From: Catenulispora rubra
GTDB taxonomy: Bacteria; Actinomycetota; Actinomycetes; Streptomycetales; Catenulisporaceae
DNA length: 59,901 bases
Assembly: GCF_015356825.1 (NCBI RefSeq)
Contig: NZ_JAACYW010000037.1
Span: 1-59,901, forward strand
Direction of reading: 5' to 3'
Part shown: piece by piece, positions 43,897 through 52,513 of the stretch
How the letters are laid out: the number at the start of each line of letters is the position of its first letter
Numbering within the stretch: position 1 is the stretch's first letter
The notes under the pieces: generated by a model
Seen by the model: the letters and a program-made list of their open reading frames with translations, nothing else
What the model was told of the DNA's origin: nothing
Database searches by the model: none
Translations under genes and position numbers: made by a program

Positions 43897-45170
43897 AATC
43901 CTCGGGTTCGGAGTCTCGGCGGGAGAGTATGCAGCCCAACATCCTGCGCGCGTTGTCGGCCGACAAGCGGATACTGACGGTTCTGGCAGCAGAATGGCTT
44001 TCGACCTTCGGCGACCAGATGCTGTTCATCGTCGTCGCTCTGTGGGTCCGGCAGACGACCGGTAGCGCATCCCGGGCCGGTCTGACCTTCTTCGCGATGG
44101 CCGTCGGAGGCGCGATCACACCGCTCGTGGCCTTCCGGATCGACCGCTGGCGCCGGCTCAGCGTCCTGCGCTGGACGAACATCCTGACCGCGGTCGCGGT
44201 CGCGAGCCTTGGTCTCGCCGGACCGCGTCACGGCCTGTGGCTCGTCTATGCCGTCATGGCCGCATACGGGTTGTCCGGAGCCGTCTCCGGATCCGCGTCG
44301 GGGGCGCTGTTGCCGGACTTGGTGCCGCGCGCCGACTTGGGCCGAGTCAATGGGATGAACACTTCGGTGAGCCAAGCGATCCGGATCGTCGCACCTCCCG
44401 CGGGCGCTGGCGTGCTGGTGTGGGCGGGTGCGCACGCCGTGGTCATGATCGATTTCCTCACATTCGTGGTCGCCGCGGTGATGCTGTCTTTCACCAAGAT
44501 CGAGGAGTCGCCTGGCGAACCAGAAGCGGGGCGCTACTGGCACACGGTGTTGGCCGGCGCCAGGCACCTTCGCCGTCAGCACTCGCTTCGCGACATCACC
44601 GCGGCCTGCGTCGCGACGATGCTCGTCGTCGGCTTTCTGGAAACGCTGATCTTTCCGGTGGTGACCGACGGCTTGCATCGCCCGGTGTCCTTCATCGGCG
44701 TCTTGAGCGCGGCTCAAGGAGCCGGCGCCGTGATCGGGGGCCTGGCAGCTGCAGCCTTCCTCGACCGGCTGCGGCCCCCATCGGTGGTGGCGCTCGGCAT
44801 CGCCTTCCTCGGGACAGGAACCGCCTTGGTGGCGATTCCCTCGATCACCCCGGTCATCTTCGGGATGGTGCTGACCGGCGTGGCGATTCCGTGCCTGTCA
44901 GTGGGAGCCGCCACTGCCATCCAGCACGAGACGCCCGATTTCCTGCTCGGACGAACGTTCACCGCCTTCTCGTTCGCGTTGAACACGCCCAGCGCGATCT
45001 CGATCGCTCTCGGCGCCGAAGCCGCAGCCGTGCTGGATTACCGCCTGGCGATCGCCTCGGTGGCGGCGCTGCTCGGGGCCGTCGCTACGAGCCTTCTCTT
45101 CAGGTCGGCGAGTTCCGACTTTGATGAAGCCGGACACGAGGAATCCATACGCGTCGGCTCGACGAACTGA
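43893..45170 (+). CDS. MFS transporter (DHA3 type), probable peptide exporter
   Basis: 425 residues, 12 membrane helices, with GDQMLFIVVALWVRQTTGS, TFVVAAVMLSF and the DHA3-type linkers. Macrolide/peptide efflux pumps of this family often close small biosynthetic operons and give export and immunity. It overlaps the M16 gene stop by ATGA and is the last gene before two hairpins. Confidence 0.85.
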   Translation: MKSSGSESRRESMQPNILRALSADKRILTVLAAEWLSTFGDQMLFIVVALWVRQTTGSASRAGLTFFAMAVGGAITPLVAFRIDRWRRLSVLRWTNILTAVAVASLGLAGPRHGLWLVYAVMAAYGLSGAVSGSASGALLPDLVPRADLGRVNGMNTSVSQAIRIVAPPAGAGVLVWAGAHAVVMIDFLTFVVAAVMLSFTKIEESPGEPEAGRYWHTVLAGARHLRRQHSLRDITAACVATMLVVGFLETLIFPVVTDGLHRPVSFIGVLSAAQGAGAVIGGLAAAAFLDRLRPPSVVALGIAFLGTGTALVAIPSITPVIFGMVLTGVAIPCLSVGAATAIQHETPDFLLGRTFTAFSFALNTPSAISIALGAEAAAVLDYRLAIASVAALLGAVATSLLFRSASSDFDEAGHEESIRVGSTN

Positions 45171-45176
45171 GGAGCG

Positions 45177-45217
45177 CCAAGGCGTGAAGCGCCTTGGGCT
45201 TCCGTTACAACGGAAGC
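45177..45217 (+). terminator. Double hairpin at the end of the peptide operon
   Basis: CCAAGGCG/CGCCTTGG (eight base pairs, loop TGAAG) is followed at once by GCTTCCGTT/AACGGAAGC (nine base pairs, loop AC). The pair begins seven bases after the MFS stop and closes the peptide operon. Confidence 0.75.
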
Positions 45218-45421
45218 TTGACAGCGATCGGGTCCACCGGCGTGGTGTAGGTAATCTTCGCCGGCGACGGGACGCGAGACGGGCCCGAGCAGCGGACGTG
45301 ACCTTTGGCGGCAGGTCGGGACCCGTTGCCTGGCCTGCCGCCAGGAAGAAGAGTGCGGCGCGATCCCACGAGTGTGCGGCCATGCAGAAGGCCTTCACCA
45401 GCGGATACAGGTGGCGATCCT

Positions 45422-45858
45422 ATGGCGAGACGAAACCAGACGGCGAAACCAGCCCTGTTCGCCCTAGCTGCTACTCCGGAGCGCTCCCCGAGGTCCGATA
45501 CCGTCGCAACAACGACCTGCCTGGGCAACCGAGAGGGCCTGGTCGGTTGGGTCGCGGGCCGTACGCGCGCTGCTACTCGGCTGGTGGCGGGTGGTCTGAG
45601 ATTCGCGATCTACTGGCGGGTGTCGACCGAAGGCCATCAGGATTCTGTGATGTCGTGGGCCCGGCAGCTGTGCCGGGCGCTGGCGACAATCGCCTGCGAG
45701 GCCCGGAGTGTGATCGGGCCGCATGCTGGGCACGTCTACCTGCGGCATCCGGCCGATGTGTCGCTGGCGAGGTTGCCGGTGCGCCTGGCACTGAGAGCTC
45801 GCCGGTTCGTGCGGATAGCGCATCGTCACGGCGTCCGTATCAGGGCGACGTCGCTTGG
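45422..45858 (+). pseudogene. Serine recombinase N-terminal remnant
   Basis: An open frame from the ATG at 45422 has coding-like base use. Near 45600 it contains AIYWRVSTEGHQDSV followed by SWARQL, which matches the catalytic start of an actinobacterial serine recombinase subfamily (Y-x-RVSTE-x-HQD-x-V-x-S-x-ARQL). The residues after about 45700 no longer match, and the frame runs into the 3' end of the intact recombinase on the other strand. I read it as a decayed second recombinase; it could instead be an unrelated small protein. Confidence 0.45.
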
Positions 45859-47502
45859 TCAGGATTCCGCGACGATGAGCGGCTGGGCCCCGTCCGGGAT
45901 GTGCCCGATCCACTCTTTGCTCAGCACACCGGCAACCGGATGTGGCGTGCTTTCGGTCGCCGCTGCCGCAGCCTGCGAACGGATCTCGGTTGCGGTGTCG
46001 GGGTCCAGACCATGCACCCATACCCGCTGGGGGTTGCCGCGCCGGGGGAAGAGGACGGCTCTGATCTGGTAGTCCGCCAGGATCTCGCGGCGCTCGGCGT
46101 TGTCGGCGGCTTGGCTCCACTGGTCGGCGACGGTCAGACCGGTCATAACCCACTGCATTGATGCCGGCCGGTCCGGTAGTGCCTTCAGCTGCTCGATTTC
46201 CGCGCCCATGCGGGCGTAGTGCTCGCGGAACCATTTCGCGTCGTCGGCGTGGTCGTACAGCCCGGCGCTGCGGTCTTCGCGGAGGCGCGCACGGTCCGCC
46301 TCCAGCTCCGCGATTCGTGCGGCGTGCCCGGTGCCGGGGTCGTATTCTCGCCGGAACAGTGGGATGCGGCCGTATTCGTTGAGGAACCACTCGGTGACGA
46401 TCTCGTCCATCTTGGATTTGGCAATGGTTGGGGCGGGTTGGCAGTCGGCTGCGGCCGGGACGCCGCGCACTCGGGATGTGCAGCCGTAGGCCATGCCTCC
46501 GGTCCTCCCCGCTATGTACAGCTTCTGCCCGCAGGTTCCGCAGTATCCAAGTCCTGACAGTAGGCTGACTCCCTTAGGGGCGCGCTTGCCATCGCGCTTG
46601 GGTGCGCACTTCGCGACGAGCGCATCGCGAGTGGCGCGATCCCACAGGGGCGGGGCGATCCGTCGCGGGTGACCGTCTGGACCGAGCACCGGTCGCCCGC
46701 CGTGCATCAGGTAGCCCAGCGCTGCTTCGGAGGTCAAGATGTCACGCAGGGCCTTGGGGGTCCACGGGCTGCCCTTGGGCTGGCGGCCGTACATCACGGC
46801 ACGATGGTCGGCGGGCGACAGCACTCCGGTGCGTGTTAGTCGTACTGCCTCGGTCGACGGGGTGACATTCCCGGTCTCGTCGGCCAGTAGCCGCTCGGCC
46901 ACCGTGCGGATGACCTCGGCCGCGGTCTCGTCAATCGCGACGTGGTCGACCTTCCCGGTCGGTATGAGCCGTACAAACCGGTACCCGTAGGCGTTTTTCT
47001 GCTTAGGTTGTCCGGCCGTGCGCGCGCGAAGCGTCTCGTCGCGGTTGCGCCTCTGGATCGCCCGGAGCTCCATCTGCGCTCCGAACGCCTCCATCGAGAA
47101 GCGCATCTCATCGCTCGAGTCGTCCAGGTCCCACGGCCCCGGGTGGCCGAAGGTGACCAGCAGGCGACCTTCGTCCTTCATCATGTACCCGGTGTTGAGC
47201 ACGTCCCGCTGGTTGCGCCCGATCCGGTCCACGGCCGCCCCCGCTATGCCGGCATACGGCCCCATCTCTCCCCGCAGCCACGGCCCGAGCGCCGGGCGAT
47301 CGAGGGGATTGGTCGCACCGGACACCTCCCAGTCATCGGCCCACGCGATGACGTGTCCGTCCACCGCCGTGACAGCTTCGAGCACTTGATCGCGCTGACG
47401 CTCCGGGGAAGAGGTAGCGTCGACCTTGCGGGACAGCCTTCGCACACCTACTAGGCATTTCCCGCATCCGTCGTATTCGGTCGTGATCATGTCCTCTATC
47501 AT
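45859..47502 (-). CDS. Large serine recombinase (integrase)
   Basis: 547 residues. The catalytic domain has the nucleophile Ser in GVRRLSRKVDATSSPERQRDQ (S24 from this start) and DRIGRN. A Recombinase domain (TPKALRDILTSEAALGYLMH) and a zinc-ribbon (YCGTCGQKLY and a later Cys) follow, then a coiled coil. Large serine integrases catalyse one-way integration at attB sites. No strong ribosome binding site is seen at the ATG 47502; a start at 47490 is also possible. The 5' end faces a truncated methyltransferase gene about 45 bases away, as expected when attP lies beside the integrase gene. Confidence 0.9.
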   Translation of the reverse strand: MIEDMITTEYDGCGKCLVGVRRLSRKVDATSSPERQRDQVLEAVTAVDGHVIAWADDWEVSGATNPLDRPALGPWLRGEMGPYAGIAGAAVDRIGRNQRDVLNTGYMMKDEGRLLVTFGHPGPWDLDDSSDEMRFSMEAFGAQMELRAIQRRNRDETLRARTAGQPKQKNAYGYRFVRLIPTGKVDHVAIDETAAEVIRTVAERLLADETGNVTPSTEAVRLTRTGVLSPADHRAVMYGRQPKGSPWTPKALRDILTSEAALGYLMHGGRPVLGPDGHPRRIAPPLWDRATRDALVAKCAPKRDGKRAPKGVSLLSGLGYCGTCGQKLYIAGRTGGMAYGCTSRVRGVPAAADCQPAPTIAKSKMDEIVTEWFLNEYGRIPLFRREYDPGTGHAARIAELEADRARLREDRSAGLYDHADDAKWFREHYARMGAEIEQLKALPDRPASMQWVMTGLTVADQWSQAADNAERREILADYQIRAVLFPRRGNPQRVWVHGLDPDTATEIRSQAAAAATESTPHPVAGVLSKEWIGHIPDGAQPLIVAES

Positions 47503-47539
47503 GGCATCTGGCCCCATTGGTCCACTCCAACGCGTGTGC

Positions 47540-47562
47540 GAATAGGTGGGGTACCCCGGCGG
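47540..47562. other. Probable attachment-site junction inside a methyltransferase gene
   Basis: The methyltransferase homology begins abruptly at the codons for GGKNHF, at about 47555. The bases before it (GGTGGGGTACCCCGGCGGG) contain a short palindrome GGGGTACCCC. The integrase gene begins on the other side. The N-terminal codons (normally encoding an RxYDYxLGG segment) are not seen in the window. Confidence 0.5.
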
Positions 47563-48283
47563 GAAGAACCACTTCGAGGTGGACCGCGAGGCCGCCGAGG
47601 TGGCGATGCAGGCCGCGCCCGCGGCCCGGGCCATGGTGCTGGAGAACCGGGCCTTCCTCGGCCGCGCCGTCCGCTACCTCGCCGAGGCGGGCATCACGCA
47701 GTACCTGGACATCGGCACCGGCCTGCCCGGCGCCGGCAACACCGGCGAGGTGGCGCGCGCGATCCAGCCCGACGCCAAGGTCGCCTACGTCGACTACGAC
47801 CCCATCGTCGCCGTCCACTCCCGCGCACTGCTCTCCGGCGACGAGAGCCGCACCACGGTGGTGCTCGCCGACGTGCGCGAGCCCAAGTCGATCCTGGAGC
47901 ACCCGCAGGTCCGCGAACTGCTCGACTTCGACCAGCCGGTCGCGGTCCTGATGGTCGCGCTGCTGCACTTCGTCGCGCACGAGGAGGACGCCGCCGGCAT
48001 CCTCGAGACCTTCCGCGACGCCCTGGCCCCCGGCAGCGCCCTGGTCATCTCGCACGGCACCGACGGCGGCCAGCCCGAGGTCTCCGCCGCCGCCCGCAAG
48101 GGCTGGGACAACGCCAAATCCCGGCTCGTGGTCCGCGACCACAAGGAGATCGCCGCGCTGTTCGGCGACTTCGAACTCGTCGAGCCCGGCGTCGTGCAGC
48201 TGCCGCTGTGGCGCCCGGTCGGCGAGGTGCGCGCGGACTGGGAGACGATCTGGCTCGACGGCGGGGTCGGCTTCAAGCGCTGA
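47546..48283 (+). pseudogene. SAM-dependent methyltransferase (PF04672 family), 5' end lost at an integration junction
   Basis: About 245 residues remain. PGGKNHFEVDREAAE is the early family motif, YLDIGTGLPGAGNTGEVA binds S-adenosylmethionine, and the remainder is intact to the stop. Normal members start about 20-30 residues earlier. A GTG at 47546 could allow translation but has no ribosome binding site. The gene is otherwise undamaged, so the truncation is recent. Confidence 0.7.
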
Positions 48284-48294
48284 GCGCGGTCGTG

Positions 48295-48330
48295 GCGGTT
48301 CTCGGATAGATCGCCGCGGTTCTTGGATAG
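48295..48330 (+). repeat. Tandem 15-base direct repeat upstream of the ECF42 operon
   Basis: GCGGTTCTCGGATAG and GCGGTTCTTGGATAG (14 of 15 identical) are 21 bases apart, two helical turns, just upstream of the promoter at 48345. Candidate regulator site. Confidence 0.5.
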
Positions 48331-48344
48331 TGGGTCGGGTCCGG

Positions 48345-48371
48345 TGTCGAGAACGCCGGACCGGCTCCGTC
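48345..48371 (+). promoter_or_regulatory. Candidate ECF42-type promoter
   Basis: TGTCGA, then 17 bases, then CGTC. From memory, ECF41/ECF42 sigma factors use a TGTC(G/A)A -35 and a CGTC-like -10. The operon that follows encodes an ECF42 sigma factor, so this would be autoregulation. Confidence 0.55.
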
Positions 48372-48422
48372 CCAGGGGTGCAAGCGGCCGACGGGGCCGC
48401 GCGACACCGAAGGAGAACCGCC

Positions 48423-48902
48423 ATGACGACCCCCACGACGACCACCCGGAAGATCCGGCGCATGGACCACGTCAGCATCAACGTCGAGGACATGGACGCC
48501 GCGAAGCGCTTCTTCCTCGACGGCCTCGGCATGGAGCTGGTCGGCGAGGCGAAGGTCGGCGGCGAGCTGGTGGGCCGGGTCATCGGGCTCCCCGAGCCGA
48601 TGTCCGACGTGGTCTTCGTCCGCACCCCGGACGGCCACAGCCAGATCGAGCTGGTCAAGCACCTGGCCGCCCCCGACAAGCTCGGCCCGCACGCCCCGGC
48701 GTCGAACCGGCTGGGGCTGATCCACATCTCGTTCGTGGTCGAGGACCTGAACGGCGTCCTGGCCGACCTGCGGGCCCAGGGCTACGACACCATCGGAACG
48801 GTCGAGAACTACGCGGACCTCTACCTCCTGTGCTTCCTGCGCGGGCCCGAAGGGGTCATCGTCGAGCTGTCCGAGGACATCAGCCCGGAGCAGAACGGCT
48901 GA
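48423..48902 (+). CDS. VOC-family (glyoxalase-like) protein
   Basis: 159 residues, two VOC beta-alpha-beta-beta-beta modules. Metal ligand candidates are His in MDHVSINVED, Glu in SQIELVKH, His in GLIHISFVVED and Glu in GVIVELSED. Metal-dependent VOC enzymes include glyoxalases, dioxygenases and resistance proteins; the substrate here is unknown. AGGAG precedes the ATG. First gene of the ECF42 operon. Confidence 0.85.
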   Translation: MTTPTTTTRKIRRMDHVSINVEDMDAAKRFFLDGLGMELVGEAKVGGELVGRVIGLPEPMSDVVFVRTPDGHSQIELVKHLAAPDKLGPHAPASNRLGLIHISFVVEDLNGVLADLRAQGYDTIGTVENYADLYLLCFLRGPEGVIVELSEDISPEQNG

Positions 48903-48956
48903 GGCCGGCGATCGCCTGATCGTTTCGCTCCCACCCTCACTGCGAAGGGAAACACC

Positions 48957-49367
48957 ATGAAGTACCTCCTCCTCAAGCACTACCGCGGCGGCCCGGTCCC
49001 GGCCGTCGACTTCCCGCCGATGGACCAGTGGACGCCCGAAGAGGTCGACGACCACGTCCAGTTCATGCGCGACTTCGCCGCCCGGCTGCACGAGTCCGGC
49101 GAGTTCGTCGACATGCAGGCGTTGTCCGCCGACGGAGCTTTCGTCCGCGGCGGCGGCCAGGGCCGGCCGCCGGTCACCGACGGGCCGTTCGCCGAGACCA
49201 AGGACCTGATCGCCGGCTGGTACATCATCGACGTCGACTCCTGGGACCGCGCGGTCGAGATCGCCGGCGAGCTGTCCGCCGTGCCCGGCCCCGGCGGCGA
49301 GCCGCTCTACGAGTGGCTGGAGGTCCGGCCCTTCCTCGGGGCCGAGGCCCCGAAGTCCTCCGAGTGA
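48957..49367 (+). CDS. YCII-related (DGPF-motif) protein
   Basis: 136 residues. The DGPFAETKDLIAGWYIIDVD segment is the DGPF hallmark of the YCII-like family that is genetically linked to ECF42 sigma factors. The biochemical function is unknown; it may influence the sigma factor or be its main target. Ribosome binding site AAGGGA. Confidence 0.9.
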   Translation: MKYLLLKHYRGGPVPAVDFPPMDQWTPEEVDDHVQFMRDFAARLHESGEFVDMQALSADGAFVRGGGQGRPPVTDGPFAETKDLIAGWYIIDVDSWDRAVEIAGELSAVPGPGGEPLYEWLEVRPFLGAEAPKSSE

Positions 49368-49374
49368 GCTGCGA

Positions 49375-50547
49375 ATGAGCGAGCCGCGAATGAGCGAGCT
49401 CGACGAATCGCTGCTGCGGAACCTCGTCCCGGCGGTGATCGGCGTCCTCGTCCGGCGCGGGGCGGACTTCGCCGCGGCCGAGGACGCCGTCCAGGAGGCG
49501 CTGATCCGGGCGTTGCAGACCTGGCCGGAGGACCCGCCGCGCGATCCGAAGGCCTGGCTGGTCACGGCCGCCTGGCACAAGTTCGTCGACGCCGCCCGCG
49601 CCGAGACCTCGCGCCAGCGCCGCGAGCTGGCCGTGGACGCCGAGCCGCCGGCCGGCGAGGTCGTCGGCGCCGACGACACGCTGCGGCTGTACTTCCTGTG
49701 CGCACACCCGACGCTCCCGGCAGCCGCCGCCCTCGCGCTGACGCTGCGCGCGGTCGGCGGCCTCACCACGCGCCAGATCGCCGACGCCTGCCTGGTCCCG
49801 GAGGCGACCATGGCGCAGCGCATCGTCCGGGCCAAGCGCAAGATCGAGGGCCTGCCCCTGGACCAGCCCGGCGATCTGGCGACCGTCCTGCACGTGCTCT
49901 ACCTGGTCTTCAACGAGGGCTACGGCGGCGACGTCGACCTGGCAGCCGAGGCGATCCGGCTGACCCGGCACCTGGTCGTCCTGACCGACGGCGAACCCGA
50001 AGTGTCAGGCCTGCTGGCGCTGATGCTCCTGCACCACGCGCGCCGCGCCTCCCGCACCGGCCCCGGCGGCCGGCTGATCCCGCTGGCCGAGCAGGACCGC
50101 TCCCGCTGGGACACCGCGCTGATCGCCGAAGGCGTGGAGATCCTGCAGGTGGCGCTGGCCAAGGACCGGCTCGGCGAGTACCAGGCGCAGGCCGCGATCG
50201 CCGCGCTGCACGCCGACGCGCCTCAGGTCGCTGCCACGGACTGGGTGCAGATCGTGGAGTGGTACGACGAGCTGCTGGCCTTCACCGACAGCCCGGTGGT
50301 CCGCCTGAACCGCGCGGTGGCGGTCGGCGAGGCCGACGGACCGCAAGCGGGCCTGGCGGCGCTGGTCGACGTGGACGCCGACGTGCCCCGGCACACTGCG
50401 GTGGCCGCGTACCTGCACGAGCGCGCCGGGGATCTGACACTGGCCGCCGAGCTGTACGCGGAAGCGGCGCGCGCCGCGACCAGCGTGCCGGAGCTGGAAC
50501 ACCTGACGCGGGAGGCGGCTCGGGTGCGGCAGCTGTCGCGCTCCTAG
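49375..50547 (+). CDS. ECF42-type sigma factor with C-terminal helical/TPR-like extension
   Basis: 390 residues. Regions 2 (AAAEDAVQEALIRALQTWP-like) and 4 (LTTRQIADACLVPEATMAQR) are followed by about 200 residues of the DUF6596-containing extension, with the family motif YLVFNEGYGGD. This extension replaces an anti-sigma partner and is needed for activity in studied ECF42 members. It starts eight bases after the YCII stop. Confidence 0.92.
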   Translation: MSEPRMSELDESLLRNLVPAVIGVLVRRGADFAAAEDAVQEALIRALQTWPEDPPRDPKAWLVTAAWHKFVDAARAETSRQRRELAVDAEPPAGEVVGADDTLRLYFLCAHPTLPAAAALALTLRAVGGLTTRQIADACLVPEATMAQRIVRAKRKIEGLPLDQPGDLATVLHVLYLVFNEGYGGDVDLAAEAIRLTRHLVVLTDGEPEVSGLLALMLLHHARRASRTGPGGRLIPLAEQDRSRWDTALIAEGVEILQVALAKDRLGEYQAQAAIAALHADAPQVAATDWVQIVEWYDELLAFTDSPVVRLNRAVAVGEADGPQAGLAALVDVDADVPRHTAVAAYLHERAGDLTLAAELYAEAARAATSVPELEHLTREAARVRQLSRS

Positions 50548-50562
50548 CTGCCGCACCCGAGC
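50518..50562. terminator. Strong hairpin at the ECF42 operon end
   Basis: GCTCGGGTGCGGCAGCT and AGCTGCCGCACCCGAGC form a perfect 17-base-pair stem with an 11-base loop. The stem overlaps the last sigma codons and serves the convergent hydrolase gene too. Confidence 0.85.
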
Positions 50563-50592
50563 TTGGGAATGTGTCTATTGCACAGATTCGGC

Positions 50593-51852
50593 CTACTGCG
50601 CGGCCCAAGCAGCAGCCTGCTGCGCCGCCAAAGCGGTCAGATCCCCGAGCGCGACGTTGTAGTCCACGACGTGCGTCCCCAGATCAGAGGTCTGCGTCGA
50701 GGTCGGCAACAACCCGCCGAGGTCGGTGAGCTCCAGCCACGAGGCGCCGTCCTGGTTCTCGCACTGCCCGAGCAGCTCGCCGCGGAAGTGCGCGAAGCCC
50801 GCCGGGACGTCCGGCAGCGTGTACCCGGCGGCGACGACGGCGAGGTCGCCGTTCGGCAGCAGCGCGTTGCCGTCGACGAGCTGGCGCGAGGGCAGGTAGC
50901 TGTCCAGCGGCTGCTGGCTGTCCGGCGCGGCGCCGGCCAGCAGGGCGTGCGGGTTCGTGCACGCGATCTGGTACCCGGCGCCGGTGGGCTGGCCGAACAC
51001 CGCGTTCGCGCCCGGCGCCTGGCCGGCCGGCTCGTTGTAGCTGGAGTACGCCACCACGCAGCCGAACGCCGTGTCGTTCGAGCACACCGGGATGTGCTGG
51101 AACGTGGCCCCGGAGTCGGTGCCGCCGCCGTCGGCCTTCCCCACCGGCACCTGCACGTTCCCGCCGAGCAGGTACGCCCCGACCAGCTGCCGCTGCATCG
51201 CCGCGTTCCCGTCGATCTGGTTCTGCATCAGGGTGATGAGGTCGGCGCTGCCCTGCGAATGCCCGATCAGGATCACGCCGCGCCGCTTGCCGGTGGCCGG
51301 GTCGACGTTGTCGTGCGTCCAGTAGTCCTGCCAGGCCTGCGCCACGTCCATCTCGCCGGTCGCCAGGTCGGCCGGGGACTTCAGCACCAGCCCCAGCGCC
51401 ACCTCGGTCAGCGGCGCCTGGCGGTACACGGGCACGAACATCCGGCAGGTGCCGGCGAAGCGCTCGGCCTGGGCCAGCGTCACCGCCATCTCGGCGTCGG
51501 TCGGCGTCGGCGGCAGCGAGCCGACCTGGAGCAGCGGGTTCGGCAGCGTGTCGATGGTCGGGTAGACGTAGAAGCAGTCGACCGGCTGCGCCGAGGGGAT
51601 CGGGAACGGTTCGTCGACCGCGCCGACGTCCTCCGGCTTGCCGCTGGGGTAGTGCACGGTCGGGCCGCACAGGTTGTTCGCCAGTGCCGGATTGCACAGC
51701 CACACCGGCGCGGCCAGTGGTGAGGCGACCGATGGGCTGGCCGAACTCGACGTGTCGGAGGCGGCGCGCGCCGCCGATATCGGTGCGGTAGCTACGAGGC
51801 CTGAGATCAGCAGGCTGGCGGCGAGGGCGGGAATCGACCTGTTTCGCTTCAT
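50593..51852 (-). CDS. Secreted DUF3089 alpha/beta hydrolase
   Basis: 419 residues with a Sec signal peptide ending near ARAA. After a low-complexity stretch comes the DUF3089 domain, with nucleophile elbow GHSQGS and an early DCFYVYPTI motif typical of the family. Cysteine pairs suggest disulfides. The family is lipase/esterase-like with few characterised members. The ATG at 51852 gives a normal signal peptide; the frame extends further upstream only by reading through the neighbouring remnant. Confidence 0.85.
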   Translation of the reverse strand: MKRNRSIPALAASLLISGLVATAPISAARAASDTSSSASPSVASPLAAPVWLCNPALANNLCGPTVHYPSGKPEDVGAVDEPFPIPSAQPVDCFYVYPTIDTLPNPLLQVGSLPPTPTDAEMAVTLAQAERFAGTCRMFVPVYRQAPLTEVALGLVLKSPADLATGEMDVAQAWQDYWTHDNVDPATGKRRGVILIGHSQGSADLITLMQNQIDGNAAMQRQLVGAYLLGGNVQVPVGKADGGGTDSGATFQHIPVCSNDTAFGCVVAYSSYNEPAGQAPGANAVFGQPTGAGYQIACTNPHALLAGAAPDSQQPLDSYLPSRQLVDGNALLPNGDLAVVAAGYTLPDVPAGFAHFRGELLGQCENQDGASWLELTDLGGLLPTSTQTSDLGTHVVDYNVALGDLTALAAQQAAAWAAQ

Positions 51853-51880
51853 GGACGGGCTCCTTCCCCGGGACGCGTGG

Positions 51881-52505
51881 TCAGGTGAGCGGGACCATGC
51901 GCCGACCGGGTGGCAGGCTGACGGGGGGTTGGTCGTCGCGCAGGCTGAGGTCGACGGGGACCGGGGAGTCCACGAGGACCGACAGGTCGTCGACGCGTAC
52001 CTCGACCGGACCGTGCGGCGTCGGCACGGAGCCGCGGGCCCAGTCGAGGTCGCCGAGGCGGGGTGCGACGCGGACCCGGGCGTACCCGGGCTCCGCGGGG
52101 GTGATGCCGAGCACGTACACCAGCAGGTCGCGGCTGGGGGTGGCGGACCAGCCGTGGCAGGCGCTGCCGCCCTCCCAGGTCTCGCGCAGGGCCGTGGGCC
52201 CGGCGTCCAGGAGCTTGCCCCAGTCGCGGCACAGATCGGGGACGCGGTCGGCCGCGCCGAGCAGCGCGAGCGCGTCGTGCACCACGTAGCGGAAGAACGG
52301 CTGCGCGCCGACGACCAGGTGCTCGGTGTCCCAGTCGGGCACCGGGGCGGCGAACATCGCGGCCGCCGCCGGGGCGCCGTCGGCGTCATCGTGGCGTTCG
52401 GCGGGTCGGTCGAGGAAGCGCGGGAGACGCTGACCCGGCTCGCTGACGAGATGGGCGAGATGGGCGAGATGGGCGAGATCCAGCTCGATCTCAGCCGTCG
52501 GCGAA
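51881..52505 (-). pseudogene. Alpha-L-rhamnosidase (GH78-type) C-terminal fragment
   Basis: Reading from about 52505 to the stop at 51881, the end of the (alpha/alpha)6 barrel (FFRYVVHDAL, ALRETWEGGSACHGWSATP) and the C-terminal beta domain (GITPAEPGYARVRVAPRL, GSVPTPHGPVEV) are seen. The catalytic region and start are missing; the fragment abuts the 3' end of the HxlR gene. It includes an in-frame triple repeat. Decayed gene. Confidence 0.7.
52448..52480. repeat. Nine-base tandem repeat in the rhamnosidase remnant
   Basis: GAGATGGGC occurs three times in direct succession (52448-52474), followed by GAGATC. On the - strand the remnant frame reads Ala-His-Leu three times. Likely replication slippage in DNA no longer under selection. 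Confidence 0.8.
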
Positions 52506-52513
52506 GAGCTGGA

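Noticed and set aside
37708..45170. Assignment to bottromycin, thiopeptide, thioamide or linear azoline classes
   Set aside because: No Cys in the precursor, no TfuA, no dehydrogenase, no lanthipeptide-type dehydratase and no radical SAM methyltransferases; only the stand-alone YcaO is shared.
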